Source of the DNA: an uncultured Gammaproteobacteria bacterium
GTDB taxonomy: Bacteria; Pseudomonadota; Gammaproteobacteria; HK1
Direction of reading: 5' to 3'
Length of the DNA: 64,000 bases
Assembly: GCA_958295465.1 (NCBI GenBank)
Contig: OY282353.1
Span: 5,611,690-5,675,689 of the forward strand
The notes under the pieces were generated by a model, which worked only from the letters and a program-made list of their open reading frames with translations, did not search any database and was not told where the DNA came from. The position numbers and the translations under genes are program-made. Of the stretch, positions 43,110 to 52,844 are shown in pieces. Within the stretch, counting starts at the first letter, position 1, and each line of letters begins with the position of its first letter.

Positions 43110-46100
43110 CCGGCCAATTACTGTACGAGGTACTTGAAGCCACCGGCTATCTGGCCGATGGCCAACCAGCCCACGGCGTGCGTATAGGCAACGACGCGCA
43201 TGTCGGGGGCCGAGCCCGCAGCTTCCGCCCGGATGCCCTGTGGAAAGGCGATTCGGCACTCACCGTCTACTTCAAGTCCGAACCGGAAGTTCCGCCCGCT
43301 CAGCAGATCGCCGGATGGCATCGGGAGATCTGGAATCAGGGTTTCGCGCCGCTGCTGTGGGTGGTTTCGCCGGAGAAGATCGAGCTCTACAACGGCTTTG
43401 GCCGGCCCCGGCAGACCGGGAACGCCGCCGAACACCGGCTGCGAACCTTTGAAAGGATCGAGAGCAAGTTGGAGGAGCTCGACGCGTTCGCCGGGCGTCT
43501 TGCCATGGAGACCGGACGATTCTGGCAGGAGCCGCAGGCGAACGAGGTCGATCGGAAGACCAGCGTCGATCGGCAGTTGCTGTCCGATCTCGCCGCACTT
43601 GAACGCGATCTCGTGTCGGCGGACATGAGCCGCCCGGACGCCCAGGGGCTCATCGGCCGATCGATATTCACCCAGTACCTCATCGATCGCCGGATCGTCA
43701 CGACGCGGCATCTCGCCGGCGTTTACGGTCACGGAACCTTGGCGGCCATACTGCGCGATCGCCGCGCCACGAAGCGGTTGTTCGACCGGCTTCGGGAAGT
43801 CTTCAACGGCGACATGTTCCCGTCCGAGGGCGCATCCGTACCGCGCGCCGGTCACCTTCGTCGGGTCGCGGATTTCCTCGAGGCCGATGACCCCAAGGGA
43901 CAAATGACGTTCTTTCCGTACCAGTTCGACGTGATACCGGTGGAGTTGATCAGTTCGATCTACGAACAATTCGCCCGATCGGACCCGCCGGCCCGCGACG
44001 ATGAACGGTCCGCCAAGTCAGACTCATCGGCCCGAGACGATCATCATGAAACGGACGTGTTCTACACGCGGCTGCCGCTCGTCTCCCTGGTCCTCGACGA
44101 GATCACGGATGGATTGACCGGTAAGGAAACCGTACTCGACCTGACGTGCGGCTCAGGCGTCTTCCTGGTCGAAGCGTTGCGAAGGCTCGTCCGTCTCCGT
44201 TCGGGCGGTGCCGAGCCGAACCGCCGATTGATCCGATCCACGCTGCACAAGCAGATCTACGGAGTGGACATCAGCGAGGCCGCCGTGCGCGTTGCGGCCT
44301 TCAGCCTCTACCTGGCGGCTCTGGAGCTCGATCCGAACCCGAAGCCACTCCGAGCGCTGAAATTCAAGCCGCTGATCGGCAAGACGCTCATCGTCGGCGA
44401 TGCGCGAAACGTAGAGCAGACGGCAGACGGCCAAGCGGTGTTGACCAAACGGGGCGCCAAGAGACGGTTCGACGTCATCGTGGGCAACCCACCGTGGAGC
44501 TATGGAGGCAGGGAGGCCACGGCGGCACGCCGCGACGAAAGCAACAATCGGAGCAGGGTACATGCGCCGCGCGGTGAAAGCCTCGGTTTCGTCTCTCGGG
44601 CGATGGAGTTCGCCTCCGACAGTACGCGATTCGGATTGATCCTGAGCGCCGTCCAGTTCTTCAGCCGGAGCGGTACAGGCGCAGCCGCCTCGCGTCAGCT
44701 CATAGAACAACTGTCTCCGGTGACGCCCTTGGATTCGAGCAGCCGATCTCTATCCGTGAAACCGCGTCAGCTCATAGAACAACCGTCTCCGGTGACGCTG
44801 GTCAATCTGTCGAATCAATCCGATTGGCTGTTTCCGAATGCCAATACGCCGGCGGTCGCCCTCTTCGCGAGACACCGGCCGTCGCCGTCCGGCACGATCA
44901 CCACCGTGCAAGTTCCCTGGTCCCCCGGCGGAGCACGGAGCCATACCTTCGAGATCGCGCCCAGTGACATCGTTACCCTACCGTTGGCCGACTGGAAGAG
45001 ACAGCCGGAGTTCCTGAAGGCGGCGTTGCTCGGGTGTCGGCGCGATTTGGCGTTGTTGGACAGACTCACATCGAAGTTGACGACGCTGGAAGAAGGGCTT
45101 GGCCAAATCGACGTGCGACTCCGCGCGGGACTGAAGCTCGGTAATCGAAGCCGCGATACGGGCTTTCTTCACGGGATACCGTATCTGACCGCCAAGGATC
45201 TTCAGCCATTCTCTGAGCCAGCCGATTTGAGCTCGTTTGATGAGGCCGGAGCGGAGGGACCTCGCAGTCGCAATATCTATCGAGCACCACTGCTGCTCGC
45301 CAAAAGATTCCTTCTTGGAGAGAACGTTCGCCCCGTCGTTGCCGTCGCCAATCGGGATACAGTCTTCACGGATGCCTTTCTCGGCGCCGCTTTTCCAGAA
45401 AATCGCCTTGAAACCGCCTACCTTCTCGCCGCCGTTCTGAGCTCGTCGCTCGCATCGTGGTTTCTCCTGATGACCGCGTCCACCTTCGGTCTGTGGATGC
45501 GACTGATCGAGCGCGGGGACCTCGCGCGGATGCCGGTTCCCGATCTCGAAACGGCCCCGCGTTCCGAGGCCGGTCGACGTCTGATCCGCCTCGTTCGGAA
45601 GTTGCAGCGGAACCCGCCGCGTGATGCCGACTGGCGGGCGCTCGATGACGCCGTGTTCGATCTGTACGGCCTGGATGAAGCCGAACGTACCGTCGCGCGT
45701 GACGGCCTGTTTCGTGCGAGCTGGCAATGGAAACCCGGCAGGCTCGAATCCGCCAAGCCCGCGCTCGCGCAACCGCACATGCTGGACTATGCACGCACGT
45801 TTCTGTCCGCGATGGACGTCTGGTTCGCCGCGAGAAGACAGCGCCACATGCGCGCCGAAGTCTTCGATCTTCCCGATAACGCACCGCTCCGGGTCGTCCG
45901 CTTCGTCCTCAAGGAGGGACATGCCCCTTCCATAGCGGAGCTCGTCGAACCGGAGGGGAGCTTGAGAGACGTCCTCGACGGGATCGGCCGCCGCCTGGAG
46001 GTCCGGCTTGCCACGTCCCTGTCCGGTCAGCGTGAATTGCGAGTGCACGGCCGCCGCGAGGTCGTCATCATCAAGCCGAACGCCCGCCGACACTGGATGG

Positions 46101-46165
46101 GGGTATCCGCCCTCGAAGACGCGGACGCCGTCATCGTCGAGAGCTTCTCCGGAGCCGCCGCATGA
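43106..46165 (+). CDS. N6-adenine DNA methyltransferase, type II/IIG-like
   Basis: 1019 residues. Motif I TVLDLTCGSGVFLVEALRRL near residue 350, motif IV DVIVGNPPWSYGG near residue 460, an N-terminal domain of about 300 residues that may be nuclease- or scaffold-like (LLWVVSPEKIELYNGFGRP), and a C-terminal target-recognition region (IPYLTAKDLQPFSEPADLSS). It fits Eco57I/TaqI-like methylases. A 72-bp in-frame duplication (44692-44763 and 44764 onward) repeats RQLIEQLSPVT. Coupled to the AlbA_2 gene upstream and to a small gene downstream by ATGA overlaps. No PD-(D/E)XK motif was recognised in its N-terminus. Confidence 0.83.
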   Translation: MTGQLLYEVLEATGYLADGQPAHGVRIGNDAHVGGRARSFRPDALWKGDSALTVYFKSEPEVPPAQQIAGWHREIWNQGFAPLLWVVSPEKIELYNGFGRPRQTGNAAEHRLRTFERIESKLEELDAFAGRLAMETGRFWQEPQANEVDRKTSVDRQLLSDLAALERDLVSADMSRPDAQGLIGRSIFTQYLIDRRIVTTRHLAGVYGHGTLAAILRDRRATKRLFDRLREVFNGDMFPSEGASVPRAGHLRRVADFLEADDPKGQMTFFPYQFDVIPVELISSIYEQFARSDPPARDDERSAKSDSSARDDHHETDVFYTRLPLVSLVLDEITDGLTGKETVLDLTCGSGVFLVEALRRLVRLRSGGAEPNRRLIRSTLHKQIYGVDISEAAVRVAAFSLYLAALELDPNPKPLRALKFKPLIGKTLIVGDARNVEQTADGQAVLTKRGAKRRFDVIVGNPPWSYGGREATAARRDESNNRSRVHAPRGESLGFVSRAMEFASDSTRFGLILSAVQFFSRSGTGAAASRQLIEQLSPVTPLDSSSRSLSVKPRQLIEQPSPVTLVNLSNQSDWLFPNANTPAVALFARHRPSPSGTITTVQVPWSPGGARSHTFEIAPSDIVTLPLADWKRQPEFLKAALLGCRRDLALLDRLTSKLTTLEEGLGQIDVRLRAGLKLGNRSRDTGFLHGIPYLTAKDLQPFSEPADLSSFDEAGAEGPRSRNIYRAPLLLAKRFLLGENVRPVVAVANRDTVFTDAFLGAAFPENRLETAYLLAAVLSSSLASWFLLMTASTFGLWMRLIERGDLARMPVPDLETAPRSEAGRRLIRLVRKLQRNPPRDADWRALDDAVFDLYGLDEAERTVARDGLFRASWQWKPGRLESAKPALAQPHMLDYARTFLSAMDVWFAARRQRHMRAEVFDLPDNAPLRVVRFVLKEGHAPSIAELVEPEGSLRDVLDGIGRRLEVRLATSLSGQRELRVHGRREVVIIKPNARRHWMGVSALEDADAVIVESFSGAAA

Positions 46166-46839
46166 AGTTGCCGCATGGCGTTCCGGCCACTGCCGGCAGA
46201 CCCTTCATCGAGCTTGCTCCCGAAATATCGACGGCGATCCTGCGGACCGTCGAGGCAGGATGGGCGCTCGCATTGAAATTGCCGGACGTCAACGCGGGCG
46301 CCGCGGAAGTACCGATGACGGAGCGGCTACGCGACGGCATGCGCTCGGCGCTGAACAGCGGCGAGCTACCATGGGGCCGCATCATGGTCGTGCTGCCCGG
46401 CACCGAATCCCGATCTCGCCCGGATGTACTGCGGCCGGACGGCCGAACCGACATCCCCATTCTGCTCATCCGGATACTCCGTCGATTCGGCGAACACGAT
46501 CCTCATGCGATCATCGAATGCAAGCGCATCGCCGGCGGTGACACCCACCTGTGCCGGGAGTACGTCGTGAACGGGATCGATCGCTTCCGAACCGGCAAGT
46601 ATGCGGGGAACCACGCAGCCGGGTTCATGGCCGGATATCTGATCGCCGGGGATGCAAGTACCGCCGCTCACGGCGTCAATCAGTATCTGAATGCCGGCCA
46701 CAGAAACCATGAGCCGCGCCACGATGAAAACCTGAAACCTTCGACCCTTGTCGCCGAACCCTGGGCGTGGGCGAGTCGCCACCCACGAGTGGCGGCGCCG
46801 GCGGTGGCGCTGCACCATGCGTTTCTTCCGGCTTCGTGA
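46162..46839 (+). CDS. Putative nuclease partner of the methylase
   Basis: 225 residues, starting within the stop of the methylase gene (ATGA). Not matched to a named family. It contains HDPHAIIECKRIAGGDTHLC preceded by TDIPILLIRILRRF, a D...ExK pattern that could be a PD-(D/E)XK nuclease core, and YVVNGIDRFRTGKYAGNHAAG. Translational coupling to the methylase and AlbA_2 genes suggests a three-gene restriction or restriction-like operon. The nuclease call is inference. Confidence 0.5.
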   Translation: MKLPHGVPATAGRPFIELAPEISTAILRTVEAGWALALKLPDVNAGAAEVPMTERLRDGMRSALNSGELPWGRIMVVLPGTESRSRPDVLRPDGRTDIPILLIRILRRFGEHDPHAIIECKRIAGGDTHLCREYVVNGIDRFRTGKYAGNHAAGFMAGYLIAGDASTAAHGVNQYLNAGHRNHEPRHDENLKPSTLVAEPWAWASRHPRVAAPAVALHHAFLPAS

Positions 46840-46988
46840 GGGAATGATGCGGTTGTCGGCAAGGAGATCCGGAGCAGCAAGATACTCGTGATTCAACCGG
46901 CGGGTCGGCCCTGCCGTGGCCGAACGTGTTTCCGGACCGGCGGCTCGGGGAACTCGGACGAACCGGACCGACAATGGGAGAGGGATAC

Positions 46989-47642
46989 ATGATCAACGAT
47001 AAATTCGCGACTCGCTTTTCCGAACTTCAAAATGAACTGGATGAGATGCCGTTCCTATACAGCAAGTACAGTGGGCGCTATGTACAATCCGGCATCTGGA
47101 AGAAATGGGCAACGAGCGTCGAAAGCCTGATCAAGGCTGCCTGCGGCGCGGATTCTCCATACTGTTTCAATTTCATCAAGGAGAAAGAAAAATGCCGCGG
47201 AAATGCAAGTGAAATAAAGGTACTGGCCGGTATTTTCCAAAGTGCCAAGGAAGCATTCGACGGAGGTTACCTCTTCGATGTGGAGCGCGATATCTCCGCC
47301 GAAATTTTCGGCGATATCGTCGTCTTGGCGAAGCAGGCGCTCGCAGAGGACAACAAGGACGTGGCGGCGGTGCTTGCGTCGGCGGCGCTGGAGGACGCAT
47401 TGAAACGTCACGCGACGGCGAACGGTCTCAATGTCGACGAGGCATCGATGTCGAACGTCATCAGTGCGCTCAAATCGAAGGGGCTTGTCTCGGGAGCGCA
47501 GAAATCGATGCTCGCCGCCATGCTTCAAATGAGAAATCATGCGATGCACGCAAGGTGGGAAAAATTCGAGAAACCCGACGTCAGCAGCCTCATCGGCTTC
47601 GTCGAGCAGTTTCTGCTGACCCATTTCAGCCGGAATCAATGA
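46989..47642 (+). CDS. HEPN-domain protein (DUF4145-like)
   Basis: 217 residues from ATG 46989 after GAGAGGG. All-helical, with a C-terminal HEPN signature LQMRNHAMHARWEKF in which Arg and His are separated by four residues (Rx4H), the catalytic pattern of HEPN ribonucleases. Upstream helices include ALAEDNKDVAAVLASAALED and ALKRHATANGLNVDEASMSN. Stand-alone HEPN proteins in defence islands often act as RNase toxins or effectors. Base composition is lower in GC than its neighbours, a sign of recent arrival. Confidence 0.6.
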   Translation: MINDKFATRFSELQNELDEMPFLYSKYSGRYVQSGIWKKWATSVESLIKAACGADSPYCFNFIKEKEKCRGNASEIKVLAGIFQSAKEAFDGGYLFDVERDISAEIFGDIVVLAKQALAEDNKDVAAVLASAALEDALKRHATANGLNVDEASMSNVISALKSKGLVSGAQKSMLAAMLQMRNHAMHARWEKFEKPDVSSLIGFVEQFLLTHFSRNQ

Positions 47643-47702
47643 AGCAGGGTGCGATGATCACCGTCTGACAACACCGTCTCCGGTCTTCGTAAGAATGGCT
47701 TC

Positions 47703-50700
47703 ATGAAAACTCTCGACACCCGCCTCATCGAAGCCGCTTTCCCGCTGAAGCAGGTCTCCCTCGACTCCGTCCACGAGAAGAACGTCCGGCACGGGCACAT
47801 CTCGACGCTGCACATCTGGCCGGCGCGGCGGCCGTTGGCGGCGAGTCGGGCGGCGTTGCTGGCGACGCTGTTGCCGGATCCCGGCAGCCAGGACGCGCGC
47901 CGGAAGCTGCTGGAGCGGATGGCGGGGCGGGTGGTCGAAGTGCCGAGCGCCGGCGGCGAGCGGATGAAGGAGGAGACTCGGGGCGGGATCTTCCACTGGG
48001 GGCGCGAGGGCAGCGGGGAGCTTGCGAGGTTCCGGGAGGAGATCCGGGAGGCGTTCGGGGGACGGGCGCCGCGGGTGCTCGACCCGTTCGCGGGGGGCGG
48101 GGCGATTCCGCTGGAAGCGATGCGGCTCGGGTGCGAGGCGGTGGCGGCGGACATCAACCCGGTGGCGTGGTTCATCCTGCGCTGCACGCTTCATTATCCG
48201 AGGTTGCTGGCTGGGGAGACGCGGCCGTTGCCGGCGTTCGCGTTGGGTGATCGGGGGTTCGTCGAGGGGTTCCTGAAGGCGCACGGGGTGACGAAGGCGA
48301 ACGCGGTGCGTGAGGAGCTCGCCCGGTACGGGCATGGGGACGGAGAAGCGGTGCAGGTGACGTCGCCTTACATCGGCTCGGCGTCACCGGCGGCGGGCGC
48401 GGACTTCGCGTGGCATCTGCGGGCCTGGGGACGGCGGGTGCTGGCCGGGGCGAGGCGGACGCTGGCGGCGCGCTATCCGACGTATGCGGAGTTCGAGCCG
48501 GTGCGGCGCAAGGGACGCGGGCGGTCCGCTTCGCTGCCGACGGTGCGTTATCGCCCCCGGCCGCCGAAGCTGCTCGAACCGGACGAGGACGGGCGGGTGT
48601 CGGTGGCCTCGCTCAACGCGGAGTTCGATTCGTTCCATCTGGAAAACGAGGCGAATCCGCGCTGGGTGGCGAAGCCGGCGGTGGCGTATCTCTGGGCGCG
48701 CACGGTGCGGTGCGGCGACTGCCGGGCGGAGGTCCCGCTGCTCAAGACGCGCTGGCTGTGCAAGACGGCGAAGAAGCGCGTGCTGCTCACGATGGAGCCG
48801 CGGGCGGACGGCGCCGGCGTCGCGTTCGGCATCGAGCGGGGCGTTCCCGAGGGCAGCGGAAGCGCCGCGCAGAAGCGCGAGCACGACCGGAACCTGGGCG
48901 CCGGCACGATGAGCGGGAGCGGCGCGAAGTGTCCCTGCTGCGGCGCGATCGTCACGACGAGGGATATTCGCACCGGGGGCCGCGCGGGACGGATCGGCGA
49001 GCGCATGACCGCCGTCGTGGTGGACGGGCAGGAGGGGAAGGAGTACCGCCTGCCGACCGAGGTCGAGATGGAAGCCGCGTGCGTGAGCGATGCGGAGCTG
49101 GACAACCTGTATTCGGCAATTCCCTTCGGATTGCTGAACGAGCCTACACCCAAGGCGGGCGTCGGGGCAGCCCGAGCCTTTTCGGTGGACGGGTACGGCC
49201 TCGACACTTGGCGCAAGCTCTTCACGAATCGGCAACTCCTGGCGTTGGGAACGTTCGTCCGGGAGATCCGCCGCAACGCCGATCTGATGAGTGGAAGGGC
49301 GGCGCTCGGTCACGATTCCGAGTCTTCCGAGCTACCGCCATCACAGAATTCAGGATTCGACGCTGACCGGCTCGTAGCGGTGGATGCAGCCAAGCCGGCG
49401 ATGAAGGAGCGGCGTGTCTCCTGGGAACGCGGGCGCTCCGCCCGCAACGACGGCCGCAACGACACGCCGGATGCGTACGGTTACGGTGGCACATCGGAGC
49501 CGGATGCAAGCAATCGCGACGGCATACCGAAAACGGATACGGGGTCCTGGGAATACGGGCGCCCCGCCCGCAAGGAGAGCGCAGGGCAGCAACGAATCCA
49601 TGCGAGCGGGACACCCGCGTTCTCCGGGTCCGGCGGGCCTTCGACCCCGGACTTTCGGTCCGTTGCGGTTGCGGGCGAGACGCCCGCGATCCCAGAACAC
49701 CTGGATTCCCGCTTGCGCGGGAATGACAGCGCTGAGATCGCGGGAACGACCAAGGCGGACGAGGCGCCCGCATTCCCAGGGTATCCGTCGCTCCCGTTCC
49801 TGCCGGACCGGGCCGCGCGCGCAAGCCGATCCGGTAGCATGACATCGTCCTGCGCGGAACCTGTCGGCGACTACGAACCTGTCGGCGATTACCCGGAAGA
49901 ATGGCGCGAGGCGTTGGCCGTCTACCTGTGCTGCATCTTCAGCAAGCTCACGGACTACAGCAGCGCCGTTTGCTCTTGGCATAACGGTAGAGAACAGTTA
50001 CGTGCAACTTTTGCACGCTTTGCCCTTCCTATGGTGTGGGATTACTGCGAGGTCAACCCACTGTCCGGTACCTCCGGAGGATTCGCCGCAATGGCGGGTT
50101 GGGTAGCACGCTATCTCGACCACGCGCTTTCGGCGGCGGCCTCGGCGCCTGCTCCTGCTATCCATGCCCAGAGCGCCATTGACTTGTGCGCGGACGATGT
50201 AGATCTGATCTGCACCGATCCGCCGTACTACGACGCGATCCCCTACTCCGACCTGATGGATTTCTTCCATGTCTGGCTGCGGCGCGCGCTGCACGGGCTC
50301 TCGCCGGAAACCGACGCCGCGTTCGCCGAGGCGCTCGGTCCGAAGTGGGACGCGGAGGCGGGCGACGGAGAGTTGATCGACGATGCCAGCCGCTTCGGCG
50401 GCGACCGGCAGGCGTCCAAACAGAACTACGAGGACGGGATGGCGCGGAGCTTTTCGCGCTTCCACGACGCGCTCCGGGACGAGGGGCGGCTGGTGCTCGT
50501 CTTCGCCAACAAGCAGCCCGACGCCTGGGAGACTCTGGTATCGGCCCTCATCCGCGCGGGTTTCGTGGTGGACGGCTCCTGGCCGATCCGGACGGAGATG
50601 CAGAACCGCCAGCGATCGCTGTCTTCGGCGGCGCTCTCCTCCTCCATCTGGCTGGTCTGCAAGAAGCGCTCGGCGACCGCCCGGCCCGGCTGGGACGGCA

Positions 50701-51497
50701 AGGTGCTGGCGGAGATGCAGGAGCACATCGTCGCGCGCCTGCGGGACTTCTGGGACGCCGGCATCCGCGGGCCGGACTTCGTGTGGGCGGCGACCGGGCC
50801 GGCGCTGGAGGCGTTCAGCCGGCATCCGGTGGTCAGGAAGGCGGACCGGGCGGACGAGCGGCTGACGGTGGCCGAGTTCCTGCGCCAGGTGCGGCGCATG
50901 GTGGTCGGCTTCGTGGTGAGTCGCCTGCTGCAACGCGACGGCGGCGCGACGGACGAGCTGGACGACCCGACCACCTACTACCTGCTGCACCGCAACGACT
51001 TCGGCCTCGGCGCGGCGCCGGCCGGGGCCTGCATCCTCTACGCGCTCTCGTGCAACCTCTCGGATGCCGATCTCGCCGGACGCCTCGACCTGCTGGCCCG
51101 CGGCACGCGCGCGGCGACCGCGGAGGCTCCGGAGGCCCCGGAGGGTGAAGACGGAGCGGAAGGGCGCGACGCCTCCGCGAGCGAGGCCCGGCTCAAACCC
51201 TGGAACCGGCGCTGCGCCCGCGACCTCGGCGAGCCCCCGGCGGACGGCGGCGCCCCGCCGCTGATCGACCGCGTCCACAAGCTGATGCAGCTCTGGAAGA
51301 CCGGCGAGCAGAGCCGCGTGGACGCCTACCTGGAGTCGCAAGGGCTCTGGCGCCACGAGTTGTTCGCCCGCATCGTGCAGGCCCTGATCGAGCTGGCGGA
51401 GGGCGGTTCGGAGGAGCGCGCCACCCTGGAATCCATCCAGAACCACGTCCGCACCCGCGGCGGCGCACCCGCCCTCCGCCAAGAATCCCTGCTATAG
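47703..51497 (+). CDS. DUF1156 adenine-specific DNA methylase with zinc ribbon
   Basis: 1264 residues. The N-terminus has the DUF1156 start LDTRLIEAAFPLKQVSLDSV, HGHISTLHIWPARRPLAASR. SAM motif RVLDPFAGGGAIPLEAMRLG near residue 125; zinc-ribbon Cys pairs in VRCGDCRAEV and KCPCCGA; catalytic motif LICTDPPYYDAIPYSDLMDF near residue 835, so motif order is permuted or widely spaced. Homologues recur with DUF499 ATPases and SNF2 helicases in defence islands. An insert of about 540 bp (49300-49850) made of short repeats interrupts it without breaking the frame. It is the modification subunit, presumably protecting self DNA. Confidence 0.85.
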   Translation: MKTLDTRLIEAAFPLKQVSLDSVHEKNVRHGHISTLHIWPARRPLAASRAALLATLLPDPGSQDARRKLLERMAGRVVEVPSAGGERMKEETRGGIFHWGREGSGELARFREEIREAFGGRAPRVLDPFAGGGAIPLEAMRLGCEAVAADINPVAWFILRCTLHYPRLLAGETRPLPAFALGDRGFVEGFLKAHGVTKANAVREELARYGHGDGEAVQVTSPYIGSASPAAGADFAWHLRAWGRRVLAGARRTLAARYPTYAEFEPVRRKGRGRSASLPTVRYRPRPPKLLEPDEDGRVSVASLNAEFDSFHLENEANPRWVAKPAVAYLWARTVRCGDCRAEVPLLKTRWLCKTAKKRVLLTMEPRADGAGVAFGIERGVPEGSGSAAQKREHDRNLGAGTMSGSGAKCPCCGAIVTTRDIRTGGRAGRIGERMTAVVVDGQEGKEYRLPTEVEMEAACVSDAELDNLYSAIPFGLLNEPTPKAGVGAARAFSVDGYGLDTWRKLFTNRQLLALGTFVREIRRNADLMSGRAALGHDSESSELPPSQNSGFDADRLVAVDAAKPAMKERRVSWERGRSARNDGRNDTPDAYGYGGTSEPDASNRDGIPKTDTGSWEYGRPARKESAGQQRIHASGTPAFSGSGGPSTPDFRSVAVAGETPAIPEHLDSRLRGNDSAEIAGTTKADEAPAFPGYPSLPFLPDRAARASRSGSMTSSCAEPVGDYEPVGDYPEEWREALAVYLCCIFSKLTDYSSAVCSWHNGREQLRATFARFALPMVWDYCEVNPLSGTSGGFAAMAGWVARYLDHALSAAASAPAPAIHAQSAIDLCADDVDLICTDPPYYDAIPYSDLMDFFHVWLRRALHGLSPETDAAFAEALGPKWDAEAGDGELIDDASRFGGDRQASKQNYEDGMARSFSRFHDALRDEGRLVLVFANKQPDAWETLVSALIRAGFVVDGSWPIRTEMQNRQRSLSSAALSSSIWLVCKKRSATARPGWDGKVLAEMQEHIVARLRDFWDAGIRGPDFVWAATGPALEAFSRHPVVRKADRADERLTVAEFLRQVRRMVVGFVVSRLLQRDGGATDELDDPTTYYLLHRNDFGLGAAPAGACILYALSCNLSDADLAGRLDLLARGTRAATAEAPEAPEGEDGAEGRDASASEARLKPWNRRCARDLGEPPADGGAPPLIDRVHKLMQLWKTGEQSRVDAYLESQGLWRHELFARIVQALIELAEGGSEERATLESIQNHVRTRGGAPALRQESLL
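49300..49850 (+). repeat. In-frame insertion of dispersed repeats in the DUF1156 gene
   Basis: Contains several copies of GGGAACGCGGGCG...CCGCCCGC-type palindromes (about 49420, 49548, 49670 and 49765) and a dRS3-like palindrome at 49703-49727, nearly identical to the one at 25867-25891. Encodes low-complexity residues between NADLMSGRAALGHD and EEWREALAVYLCCIF. A short direct repeat, EPVGDYEPVGDY, marks the right edge. Confidence 0.75.
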
Positions 51498-51506
51498 GCA
51501 CAGACC

Positions 51507-52805
51507 ATGATCCGTCGCATCCAGGCCCTCAACTACCGCTGCCTCCGCTACGTGGACGTCCGGCTCGACCGCTTCCACGTCCTGGTCGGCCCCAACGCCA
51601 GCGGCAAGAGCACGCTGTTCGACGCCGTAGCCTTCCTCGGGGATCTCGTGTCCGACGGCCTCGATGCGGCGGTGGAGAAACGCACCCGCAACTTCCAGGA
51701 CTTGGTGTGGGGGCGGCCGAAGACGGACCTTCACTTCCAGTTGGCGGTAGAGTTCGCGATACCGGAGCACGTAAAGAAACGCCTTCCGCAATCGAGTGAT
51801 TTTCAGGTGTTCCGTTACGAGATCATGATCAAGGAAGATGAACACGGGGTTCACATCAAGTCCGAAAGAGGACTCCTGGCGCGGAACCTGGCGAGCAATA
51901 AAACACGACGTGCCCGACGATTCCCCGAGCCCCGGACACCTCCCGCAACCATCTTCCACGGCGGCGTCCGGAAAGGAGCCAGGACGATACTGAGACAGAC
52001 CGGTGAGGGCATATGCTCATACAGCAGCGAGACGTCTCGAAAGAACGGAAGGACCTGGAGGACGGCGGCAGCTCATGGAAGGATGAAACCGGCGCTTTCG
52101 GTGGCCCGAACATCCGAGAGCGAATTTCCGACGGCTTCCCATGTAGCATCCATGCTGGAAACCTTGACCGGCAGCGTCGTTCTCGACAGCCTTCACATGC
52201 GCCAGCCCAGCCCGCTGAAGAAGAAGTTCGATTTTTCAACGAACGGTTCGAGCTTGCCGTGGGCGGTGAAACATCTCCAGGAAAGACGGGAATCCGATTA
52301 CCGGGAGTGGTTGCTTCACGTACAAACCGTCCTTCCCGATCTCGAGGCCATCCGAGTCGTGGAGCGGGAGGACGATCGCCATGCCTACCTGATGCTCCAC
52401 TACGCGGACGGGGCACAGGTCCCATCCTGGACGACGTCGGATGGAACGCTCAGGCTCCTGGCTCTGACGCTGCTCGCCTACCTGCCCGTGGGCGATCCTT
52501 CCCGCGGTGAAAGCGTTTTCCTGCACAACGGGATGTTCCTGATAGAAGAACCGGAGAACGGCGTTCATCCGCTGGCGCTGGACGCCATCTACGATTCCCT
52601 TTCTTCCGTATACGACGGCCAGGTTCTCGTCACCACCCACTCGCCTGCATTCCTGAGACTGGCTCGGCCCGAAGAAGCCCTATGCTTTGCCAGGACGGTC
52701 CAGGGCGACACGGACATCATCCGGGGGAACGACCATCCCCTCCTGAGAGGTTGGCACGAATCGGCCGACATGAACCTTCTGTTCGCGGCCGGCGTCATTG
52801 GATGA
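51507..52805 (+). CDS. AAA-family ATPase (RecF/SMC-like)
   Basis: 432 residues, 9 nt after the DUF1156 gene. MIRRIQALNYRCLRYVDVRL, Walker A HVLVGPNASGKSTLFDAVAF, signature-like WTTSDGTLRLLALTLLAYL, Walker B MFLIEEPENGVHPLALDAIY, and switch VLVTTHSPAFLR. Genes of this kind usually precede a small TOPRIM or DUF4276-like partner; the start of such a partner overlaps its stop (ATGA) but is broken by truncation and an IS. The ATPase itself seems complete. Confidence 0.82.
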   Translation: MIRRIQALNYRCLRYVDVRLDRFHVLVGPNASGKSTLFDAVAFLGDLVSDGLDAAVEKRTRNFQDLVWGRPKTDLHFQLAVEFAIPEHVKKRLPQSSDFQVFRYEIMIKEDEHGVHIKSERGLLARNLASNKTRRARRFPEPRTPPATIFHGGVRKGARTILRQTGEGICSYSSETSRKNGRTWRTAAAHGRMKPALSVARTSESEFPTASHVASMLETLTGSVVLDSLHMRQPSPLKKKFDFSTNGSSLPWAVKHLQERRESDYREWLLHVQTVLPDLEAIRVVEREDDRHAYLMLHYADGAQVPSWTTSDGTLRLLALTLLAYLPVGDPSRGESVFLHNGMFLIEEPENGVHPLALDAIYDSLSSVYDGQVLVTTHSPAFLRLARPEEALCFARTVQGDTDIIRGNDHPLLRGWHESADMNLLFAAGVIG

Positions 52806-52844
52806 ACGGCATGGATCTGTTCGTGCTCGCGGCGGATCGGGACA

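Noticed and set aside
49998..51482. 494-codon open frame antisense to the DUF1156 methylase
   Set aside because: Shadow frame; the sense strand has the DPPY motif and conserved flanks.
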